A DNA stretch of 64,000 nt from CAYNHQ01 sp964397255 (GTDB taxonomy: Bacteria > Bdellovibrionota_G > JALEGL01 > DATDPG01): positions 54,848 to 118,847 of the forward strand of contig CAYNHQ010000009.1 in the NCBI GenBank assembly GCA_964397255.1, in the 5' to 3' direction. This document shows positions 8,597 through 15,502 of this stretch, piece after piece. The translations under genes and the position numbers were made by a program. The notes beneath the pieces are model-generated. The model was not told the origin of the DNA. It worked only from the letters and a program-made list of their open reading frames with translations, and ran no database searches. Within the stretch, counting starts at the first letter, position 1. Each line of letters opens with the position of its first letter.

Positions 8597-9612
8597 ATTG
8601 GAACAGAGTCGAAGAGATTTTAAAAAATGCAATTGCCGATGAGGTCTGCACAGCAATTGCTGCAGCAGTAGATATGCCATCTATCGGCAAAAAGACTTTT
8701 TATTCGGGTGCCGCAAATGAAGAATCTTTTTTTGATTTGGCGTCATTAACAAAAGTATTGGCGGCGACAACATTAATCGCTCAATGGGAAGATGCCCGCC
8801 AATACATTCTTGCGGAAAAAATTCCGACTCATTTGCGAAATTTCTCGTGGCGCCCTGAATGGGAGGAGGTGACGTGGGGCGATGTTCTCATCCACCGAGC
8901 AGGATTTCCAAAATGGATTGACCTAAGAAAAGGGGGCATTGGCAGTATTGCATCGCTTGCCCCCCAGTACTCTCCACGTAGCGCGACGCTATATAGCGAC
9001 CTCGGATTTATTCTTTTGGGAGAACGAATAGCGCAGGTAGGTGAAGCGCCACTCGATCTTCTCGTAAAGAAAAATATCGCCAAGCCTCTCTCTCTGACAT
9101 TGACTTACAACCCTTTGAAAGCGGGGATTCGTCGCGAGAAAATTGTGGCCACTGAAATCAAGCCAGAAAGAGGAGGGCGACTTCAGGGCGAAGTGGATGA
9201 CGACAATTGTGACTTTATGGGAGGAGTGGCGGCCCACGCCGGCCTTTTTGGAACCCTCGCCGATGTAATGAAAATCGGATCTGCCTGGCGGGATGCACGG
9301 GAAGGAATCGGGACTTTTCTTTCTCCCGCGACAGCTCTTAAATTTACATCCGTGCGAAAAAGAGGGAAGGAAGGCATGCGACCACTGGGGTGGGATATTG
9401 CTACGCCTCCCCACTCGACGGCAGGGAAGAAAGTGTCGCCTGATGCGATCGGTCATGCCGGATTCACGGGAACGTCCCTGTGGATTGACCCGACACGAAA
9501 GGCGGTTGTTGTCCTTTTAACCAACCGAGTTTACTTTGGATCAGAAAATCGAAAAATCGACACGCTAAGACCCGCGTTTCACGATGCGGTTTGGGAAGCG
9601 ATCGCTTCATGA
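8593..9612 (+). CDS. Serine hydrolase, beta-lactamase/penicillin-binding protein family
   Basis: The 339-residue protein has the SxxK catalytic motif SLTK (Ser51-Lys54), a Tyr134-Ser-Asp136 motif in place of YxN, and HAGFTGTSLW near residue 289 as the third motif, as in class C beta-lactamase-like hydrolases. There is no obvious signal peptide, so a cytoplasmic role is likely. It sits between LdcA and Mpl with 4-bp overlaps on both sides. A role in trimming muropeptides or related esters/amides is a reasonable inference, but the substrate is not known. Confidence 0.75.
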   Translation: MNWNRVEEILKNAIADEVCTAIAAAVDMPSIGKKTFYSGAANEESFFDLASLTKVLAATTLIAQWEDARQYILAEKIPTHLRNFSWRPEWEEVTWGDVLIHRAGFPKWIDLRKGGIGSIASLAPQYSPRSATLYSDLGFILLGERIAQVGEAPLDLLVKKNIAKPLSLTLTYNPLKAGIRREKIVATEIKPERGGRLQGEVDDDNCDFMGGVAAHAGLFGTLADVMKIGSAWRDAREGIGTFLSPATALKFTSVRKRGKEGMRPLGWDIATPPHSTAGKKVSPDAIGHAGFTGTSLWIDPTRKAVVVLLTNRVYFGSENRKIDTLRPAFHDAVWEAIAS

Positions 9613-11015
9613 AAAGCGTTCATTTGATGGGAATCGGCGGAACCGGAATGGTTTCTTTAGCGGGGCTCTTTACCGAGTTGGGATGGAAGGTCAGGGGTTC
9701 CGATGCCAACGTATATCCGCCTGCTTCCACAGAACTCGCTCGCCTGGGCGTCGAAGTGCGTGAAGGATACAGGCCCGAAAATTTGGAACCTCGTCCCGAT
9801 CTCGTCGTTGTGGGCAACGTCATTACACGAAAAAATCCCGAGGCCGAGACACTTTTGTCCAGCGGAATCAAATACACATCGATGGCTCAGGCGCTGGCCG
9901 ACTATTTCTTTGTCGATCGTCGAAGTGTGGTCGTAGCCGGGACACATGGAAAAACGACCACGACGTCGCTGCTCGCCTGGATTCTCGATCAGGCCGGTCA
10001 ATCTCCGGGTCTCTTTGTCGGTGGGATTCCGCTCAACTTTGGCCAGGGTTATCGGCTGGGTTCGGGAAAACCATTTGTCGTGGAAGGCGACGAATACGAC
10101 ACAGCCTTTTTTGAGAAGACACCGAAATTTCTTCACTACAAACCGTGTGATTGCATTGTTACCAGCATTGAATTCGACCATGCAGATATTTATCGGGATC
10201 TTGCTCACGTGGTTGAACAATTTGAAAAGTTGATGGCGATTCTTCCGGAAAAGGGAATCTTAGTAGCGAACGGCGATTCGGAAATCGTCCGTAAAGTGGT
10301 CGAAAAGCGAAAAGGAGGAGACACTCGCTTCTATGGTTTCGGAGAGGAGAACGCTTGGCGCCCGAGCCGTATTTCAGTGATGGCGAAGGGGACTCGTTTC
10401 GATGTCGAATGCCGTGGGAAGAAGGTCTGTACGGTCGATTCGCTTATGTTGGGAAATCACAATATAGCCAACACGGTAGCAGCCATCGCGCTCATCGACG
10501 GCTTGGGAGTATCTCCTGAGGTGGCGGCTAAAGGAGTGACGACTTTCAAAGGTGTAAAGAGAAGGCAGGAGTTTGTGGGTGAAGCGCGCGGAATTCGAAT
10601 TTATGATGACTTTGCCCATCACCCGACAGCTATTGCCGAGACACTGGCCGCGTTTTCTCCGATGGCCAAAGCTGCCGGAGGAAAACTGTGGGCGGTGTTT
10701 GAACCGAGATCGAATACTGTCCGCCGGAGAGTATTTCAGGATCTCCTCCCTGAAAGTTTTTCTCTGGCCCAGGAAGTCTTGCTTTCACCCGTTTACAAGA
10801 AAGCCGATTCCCTTACCGATCGTGAATTGCTGTCACCCGACGAGGTGGCACAGTCCATTACGAACAGAGGGCGAAAGGCCCGTGCGACAAAATCCAATGA
10901 GGAAATCGTGGAAATCCTTAAAAACGAGGCCCGCTCGGGGGATACAGTTCTCTTTATGTCCAACGGCTCTTTTGGCGGAATTCCAGTTAGAACTCTCGAA
11001 GCTTTCAATTCGTAA
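9609..11015 (+). CDS. mpl: UDP-N-acetylmuramate:L-Ala-gamma-D-Glu-meso-DAP ligase
   Basis: The 468-residue Mur ligase has the N-terminal MGIGGTGM Rossmann motif, the ATP loop GTHGKTTTT, the metal-binding VEGDEYDTAFF and the late DDFAHHP motif. The EGDEYDTAFFEKTPKFLHY stretch is typical of Mpl rather than MurC. Mpl attaches recycled murein tripeptide directly to UDP-MurNAc. The start at 9609 overlaps the previous stop (ATGA). Its 3' end overlaps the convergent acyltransferase gene by 11 bp. With ldcA it forms the last steps of murein recycling. Confidence 0.88.
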   Translation: MKSVHLMGIGGTGMVSLAGLFTELGWKVRGSDANVYPPASTELARLGVEVREGYRPENLEPRPDLVVVGNVITRKNPEAETLLSSGIKYTSMAQALADYFFVDRRSVVVAGTHGKTTTTSLLAWILDQAGQSPGLFVGGIPLNFGQGYRLGSGKPFVVEGDEYDTAFFEKTPKFLHYKPCDCIVTSIEFDHADIYRDLAHVVEQFEKLMAILPEKGILVANGDSEIVRKVVEKRKGGDTRFYGFGEENAWRPSRISVMAKGTRFDVECRGKKVCTVDSLMLGNHNIANTVAAIALIDGLGVSPEVAAKGVTTFKGVKRRQEFVGEARGIRIYDDFAHHPTAIAETLAAFSPMAKAAGGKLWAVFEPRSNTVRRRVFQDLLPESFSLAQEVLLSPVYKKADSLTDRELLSPDEVAQSITNRGRKARATKSNEEIVEILKNEARSGDTVLFMSNGSFGGIPVRTLEAFNS

Positions 11016-12135
11016 GGGCCATAAGTTTTTGAATCTCGGATCGAATTCGGTTTCTTTCTATTTCAAGTCTTACAAAGGCGGGTCGGCGAAAGAGAAATAG
11101 AAGTAGGGCGCGAACGGCACTTACAACGTGAGGCCACAGGTCCCAAAAGATCACCACGATATAGCCCAAGAGCGGCGCGATCCAAAGGAAATGAATCGAA
11201 ACAAAGTAGACGAGCAAGCCCCAGGCCAATGGAAAAACGAGAAGCCCCGCGACGACCTTAATTGTGGAAAGGGTATCAGCTGCCTTCGAGGAATTCGTGG
11301 GCTTGTCAATTCCGAGTTTTTCCATCCAATAACCGTAACGTCGAACTCGATCTACAAGGGCTTGAAGCTCTTTGGGATGATCGTTGAGAAGGGCGCGGTA
11401 AGCTTCGGCAAATTTTTTCCGCTGATCGACCGATTCAAACAAGGTGCGTTCCTGATGGGAAGAGAAGATGGCTTCGGCTTTTTGCAATAGATCGAGAGCT
11501 TCGCGCTCATTGACCTGAAGCGTGACCTCCGCCAGTTTTTTCTCAATTTGGGCGGTGAGTTGTTCAACGACTTTACGGGAAGGTTCACCATCGGCATCGA
11601 GAATCGTTTCGGGAATAAAAAAAGGTTCACCAAAATGAAGAAGAGCTTCGCTTCGGAAATCTCCTTTCGCGGAATAGAAGAGGCCCGTTGGAACCATTTG
11701 AAGAGGCGCGGAACTGAGCGCGATCCGCGCAGCCCCCGTTTTGAGTGGTTTCAGTTTCGGATCACTATGGGAGGTCCCTTCAGGAAAGATGGCAATGACT
11801 CCGCCTCTTTGAAGAATCGCCCGCGCCGTTTGAAAGGTTTCCTGATTTTGAGCGGGGTTTGAGCCCTCATCTTGACGTCGATAAACCGGAATGGAATCGA
11901 AGGCTCGAACGACCGCGCCGACAATAGGCATCTTAAATAGAGGAGCCTTGGCCAAGAAGGACGGAGGCCGGGGAGAAAAACAAAGAAGGAAGAGGGGATC
12001 GATCAGTGCGTTGGGATGGTTGACGACGAACATCACCCCACCTACGGAGGGTATTTTTTCAAGACCCACCACTTCGATTCGCCGGAAAAAAATCCGCAAA
12101 ACGAAGGAAAAAAGCCATTTAAAGGCGCCTCTCAT
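11005..12135 (-). CDS. Lysophospholipid acyltransferase-like protein with C-terminal membrane region
   Basis: The 376-residue protein has a PlsC-type domain: VVNHPNALIDPLFLL carries the catalytic His/Asp with one extra residue in the spacing, and FPEGTSHSD is the acceptor-binding motif. The C-terminal third has two membrane segments and a charged tail. It probably acylates a lysophospholipid or another glycerol derivative at the inner membrane. Its start overlaps the stop of the nucleotidyltransferase gene by 4 bp, so it may be the third gene of that operon. Confidence 0.75.
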   Translation of the reverse strand: MRGAFKWLFSFVLRIFFRRIEVVGLEKIPSVGGVMFVVNHPNALIDPLFLLCFSPRPPSFLAKAPLFKMPIVGAVVRAFDSIPVYRRQDEGSNPAQNQETFQTARAILQRGGVIAIFPEGTSHSDPKLKPLKTGAARIALSSAPLQMVPTGLFYSAKGDFRSEALLHFGEPFFIPETILDADGEPSRKVVEQLTAQIEKKLAEVTLQVNEREALDLLQKAEAIFSSHQERTLFESVDQRKKFAEAYRALLNDHPKELQALVDRVRRYGYWMEKLGIDKPTNSSKAADTLSTIKVVAGLLVFPLAWGLLVYFVSIHFLWIAPLLGYIVVIFWDLWPHVVSAVRALLLFLFRRPAFVRLEIERNRIRSEIQKLMALTN

Positions 12136-12800
12136 ATGCGTGCCTTCTTATTTTTCAGAGGAGGAGATCGGCGAATTTTTTTTGAAAGGATTTGGAGAGT
12201 GACAGGCGCGTCTTCAACGATCGAGGGCGGAAGAGGTAGTCGGAGATTGGCCATCTGCCCTGCCAGGTATTCAAGATTAAGGCCTTGGCGAGAACGAAAG
12301 ATATCTTGCAGATCATCCAAATCTGAAAAGCGGCGGCCGTTTAAATCGAGAGCGAATAGTTTGGAGAGAATGAGATCTTCGGGTGTGATGCATGGGATGG
12401 GTCCGAAACCGAAATCGATTTGATTGTTTTTGGCCCTTTGAAGCGCGAGCGGTGCCCACGGAATTCTAGTGAGAATGAAGTCGATGCCGACCTTCGTTCG
12501 ATCCTTTGGGTCGCGACCGACCAATATCCATTCGGGAGTGTTCTTCTTCTTGATTGCGAATAAGGGGCCTCCCCGCAAATCAGCTTCTCTCGCCCAAGCG
12601 CCCTTAAGATGGAATTTTTCGAGAATGCGATGAAGTTTCGAAAAAGAATCGGGTTCAATAGCCACAACGTAATCCAGATCATCGGTAGTTCGTTTTTGCT
12701 GGCGATAAGCGCTGGCAGCCAGTCCGCCCGCCAAGGCAAAGAGAATCTCTTCTCGGTGGAGTTCCTTAGCGACCTTTTCAAAAAGATCGAGAAGCGTCAC
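12132..12800 (-). CDS. Nucleotidyltransferase-fold protein (AbiEii-like)
   Basis: The 222-residue protein has a minimal nucleotidyltransferase signature near its start: LAGGLAASAYRQQKRTTDDLDYVV holds the GG motif followed by Asp-x-Asp. The rest includes ITPEDLILSKLFAL, common in AbiEii/AbiGii-type and related NTases. Such proteins are often toxins paired with a winged-helix regulator. Its start overlaps the preceding HTH gene by 4 bp (ATGA), and it overlaps the acyltransferase gene downstream. Toxin function is an inference from fold and pairing. Confidence 0.6.
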   Translation of the reverse strand: MTLLDLFEKVAKELHREEILFALAGGLAASAYRQQKRTTDDLDYVVAIEPDSFSKLHRILEKFHLKGAWAREADLRGGPLFAIKKKNTPEWILVGRDPKDRTKVGIDFILTRIPWAPLALQRAKNNQIDFGFGPIPCITPEDLILSKLFALDLNGRRFSDLDDLQDIFRSRQGLNLEYLAGQMANLRLPLPPSIVEDAPVTLQILSKKIRRSPPLKNKKARI

Positions 12801-13162
12801 TTCAGCTTTTCCATTTTCGAATATAGTTCGTGCGCTTCACTCGCAAACTGCAGCGCATAGGCCCCCGTTTTGTATGCTGTCGCTCGAGTCTTAAGATTAA
12901 AATCTTCGACGAGTTGAAAGATGCCCCGCCACACCTCATAGAAGGGGTGAGTACAATTCAATTGAAAAAGAATGGAATTTCGGTCTCGCGTCGACGAGAG
13001 AATTTTTTCTCTTTCAAGCTGCCGAAGCACTCTTGAAATTGCACTCACAGGAATGTTTGCGAGATCACTGATCCGTCGCACACTCAATGGCTGCTCCTGC
13101 CGCCAGAGGATTTCGAGAATTCGCGTTCGGCTTCGGGAGATTAACACGTCCGATAACTTCAT
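12797..13162 (-). CDS. Winged-helix transcriptional regulator paired with the nucleotidyltransferase
   Basis: The 121-residue protein starts with a winged-helix domain: SRTRILEILWRQEQPLSVRRISDLANIPVSAISRVLRQLEREKIL matches ArsR/MarR-type helices and wing. The remainder is helical. The start codon lies 1-3 nt after the predicted transcription start of a TTGACA/AACAAT promoter, so the mRNA may be leaderless. It is fused by ATGA overlap to the nucleotidyltransferase gene, an arrangement like antitoxin then toxin. It is likely to autoregulate through the inverted repeat that overlaps its promoter. Confidence 0.7.
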   Translation of the reverse strand: MKLSDVLISRSRTRILEILWRQEQPLSVRRISDLANIPVSAISRVLRQLEREKILSSTRDRNSILFQLNCTHPFYEVWRGIFQLVEDFNLKTRATAYKTGAYALQFASEAHELYSKMEKLK

Positions 13163-13169
13163 TCATTTT

Positions 13170-13198
13170 ATTGTTCACAAATTAGAACGATTTGTCAA
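13170..13198 (-). promoter_or_regulatory. Promoter and possible operator of the HTH/nucleotidyltransferase pair
   Basis: On the minus strand, TTGACA (13198-13193) and AACAAT (13175-13170) are 17 bp apart. The same bases form an imperfect dyad (TTGACAAAT and ATTTGTGAACAA), so the promoter overlaps a possible repressor site. The predicted start lies at the ATG of the HTH gene. Confidence 0.45.
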
Positions 13199-14412
13199 GG
13201 TGTCGCGTGATCGCGCCAGGCGGCGAGGGTCCAGATGAGGCCGCTTAGAAAAACGGCGAAAGGGACGATTAAGACACCCATAGCGAGCGAACTTCGATCG
13301 GAGATGAAACCGATTAGAAAAGGGGAGGGAACATCACCAAAAAAATGAATGAAAAATGTGCAAGCCGCCATGGCCGCGGCCCGCATTTGCGGGGAGACGA
13401 CGTTGACGATCCAGGTGTTGATCGGACCGGTGGAGACAAAGAGAAAAACTTCAGCGACAAACATGGCCGATAAATAATAAGCAGGCGTTTTGACCGTGAG
13501 GGCGATCAATAGAAATGGGATCGCCACCAAGGTCGCGATCCCCGAAACCCATAAATAAGATTGCCGGGATTTTTTTAAAAATCGATCTCCAAGCCATCCT
13601 CCGACGAAGGTTCCCAAGAATCCGGTCACCACGATGATGGAGCCGAACTGCATGGTGGCTTCGGTTTTCGGAACTCCCCGCATTCGTTCGAGGAAGGCCG
13701 GCATCCAAAAGGCGAGACCTCCCAGTGCGAACGTGTACATGGCAAGGCCCGCAATGGCCGTAATGTAGGACCGATTCGCAAACAATGTTCGATACGAACT
13801 CCATCCCCCACTTGAAGGAGTGGAATGAAAACCTTCCTCCTGAATTCCCCGGGGAGGATCACTGAGAATCAATGTGAAGACCGCAAACAGGAGTCCCGGG
13901 AGGCCGGCCACCAAGAAGGCCGTGCGCCAGCCATAATGATGATCGAACCAGCCCCCTACGACATAGCCGAGCGCCGAACCGATGGGAATGGCCGCAAAAA
14001 AGGCGGCCATGATTCTTCCACGAAGGCGAGGCGGAAAATAATCGGCCAGCAGGGTAGGGGCGATGGTGGCATAGGCCGCTTCGCCGACACCTACAGTGGC
14101 CCGTGCTAGAAAAAGAGTGACATAATTTCGTGCGAAAGCGCCGAGTGAGGTCGCAAAACTCCAGATGGCGACCCCACAGGCGATGAGTTTTGTTCTTGAA
14201 AAACGATCTCCCAGGACACCGAAAAGGGGGGAGATCAACATATAGACGATGATGAAACTACTCATGAGCGCACCCGCCTGGGCATCGGAAAGTTTCAGTT
14301 CCGAGGTTTTGAGGCTCTCGACGAGCGCTGCTACGACATATCGGTCGGTGTAATTAAGAAGATTTACCGTGGTTAAAACAAAGAGACCCCAGTTTGCGGA
14401 TCTCCGCTGCAC
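13195..14412 (-). CDS. MFS transporter, spinster-like
   Basis: The 405-residue protein has twelve predicted membrane segments. The first helix NLLNYTDRYVVAAL and the loop GVLGDRFSRTK (MFS motif A) place it in the major facilitator superfamily. The segment VGVGEAAYATIAPTLLADYFPPRLRGR resembles Spinster/Spns-type transporters, some of which move sphingoid lipids or lysophospholipids. It starts one base after the mreB stop and is probably co-transcribed with mreB and the S41 protease. The substrate is unknown. Confidence 0.82.
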   Translation of the reverse strand: MQRRSANWGLFVLTTVNLLNYTDRYVVAALVESLKTSELKLSDAQAGALMSSFIIVYMLISPLFGVLGDRFSRTKLIACGVAIWSFATSLGAFARNYVTLFLARATVGVGEAAYATIAPTLLADYFPPRLRGRIMAAFFAAIPIGSALGYVVGGWFDHHYGWRTAFLVAGLPGLLFAVFTLILSDPPRGIQEEGFHSTPSSGGWSSYRTLFANRSYITAIAGLAMYTFALGGLAFWMPAFLERMRGVPKTEATMQFGSIIVVTGFLGTFVGGWLGDRFLKKSRQSYLWVSGIATLVAIPFLLIALTVKTPAYYLSAMFVAEVFLFVSTGPINTWIVNVVSPQMRAAAMAACTFFIHFFGDVPSPFLIGFISDRSSLAMGVLIVPFAVFLSGLIWTLAAWRDHATP

Positions 14413-15447
14413 TTATCGCCGAACGAGGAGGGACTTGAGCTGATCATACTGATCCAGAATTTTTCCAGACCCCATAACAACGCAGGAAAGCGGATCATCC
14501 GCCTTTTGCACAGGAAGGCCGGTCTCCTTCGAAATCAGCTGATCGAGACCCTTTAAAAGAGCGCCCCCCCCGGTGAGGACGAGACCTCGGTCATGTATAT
14601 CGGCCGCCAACTCCGGAGGGGTGCGTTCCAATGTGGATTTTACGGCATCGACGATGGCGCGAATGGGTTCGGCCAAAGCTTCGGAGATTTCCTCTGCCGT
14701 GACGGTAATGATGCGAGGAACTCCGCGAACAAGGTCGCGGCCTTTGACATCCATCGTCACGGTGGACTCGGGCTGATATGCGCTGCCAATCGCAATCTTG
14801 ATTCGTTCGGCCATATTCTCGCCGATGAGGAGCGAGTATTTTTTCTTGAGATAATTGACAACCGCCTCGTCTAGTTTGTCTCCAGCTACACGCACCGATT
14901 TCGCAATTACAATCCCACCCAGAGAGATTACAGCGACTTCAGTCGTTCCACCCCCGATGTCCACCACCATATTTCCCGACGGATCCATGATTGGAAGGTC
15001 CGCGCCGATCGCCGCGGCCACCGGCTCTTCGACTAAAAAAACCTCCCGTGCGCCGGCCGACATGGCGGACTCTTCTACCGCGCGCCTCTCCACTTCGGTC
15101 ACGCCCGAAGGGATACATATAATGATACGGGGATGAATCAGCGTTTTCCGGCGATGTGCCTTGGCGATGAAATACTTCAGCATGGCTTCCGTGGTGGTGA
15201 AATCGGCGATGACTCCATCCTTAATGGGCCGGATTGCAACAATCGTGTCGGGAGTTTTTCCGATCATCTCCTTGGCCTCATGGCCCACGGCGAGAACCGA
15301 GGGATTTCCTCCTCCATCTCTGGAAATGGCAACGACCGAGGGTTCGTTGATGGTGACTCCCCGCCCCTGTTGGTAGACGAGCGTATTCGCCGTTCCGAGG
15401 TCGATCGCAAGATCGGTAGAAAACATTCCTTTTAGCGTTTCAAACAA
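14413..15447 (-). CDS. mreB: Rod-shape-determining actin homologue MreB
   Basis: The 344-residue protein has the MreB N-terminus DLAIDLGTANTLVY, phosphate-2 region VVDIGGGTTEVAVISLGG and the adenosine motif LTGGGALLKGLDQL. MreB filaments under the inner membrane guide elongasome peptidoglycan synthesis. The start is TTG (MFETLKGMFS, the usual family N-terminus) with AGGA 8 nt upstream; the ATG seven codons later has no proper site. No mreC/mreD follow; instead an S41 protease lies upstream and an MFS transporter downstream. Confidence 0.95.
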   Translation of the reverse strand: MFETLKGMFSTDLAIDLGTANTLVYQQGRGVTINEPSVVAISRDGGGNPSVLAVGHEAKEMIGKTPDTIVAIRPIKDGVIADFTTTEAMLKYFIAKAHRRKTLIHPRIIICIPSGVTEVERRAVEESAMSAGAREVFLVEEPVAAAIGADLPIMDPSGNMVVDIGGGTTEVAVISLGGIVIAKSVRVAGDKLDEAVVNYLKKKYSLLIGENMAERIKIAIGSAYQPESTVTMDVKGRDLVRGVPRIITVTAEEISEALAEPIRAIVDAVKSTLERTPPELAADIHDRGLVLTGGGALLKGLDQLISKETGLPVQKADDPLSCVVMGSGKILDQYDQLKSLLVRR

Positions 15448-15502
15448 GGGCTATCCTGTTACGGGAAAGTCAGATTCTTCTCAATAAAAATCAGGCTTGA
15501 GG

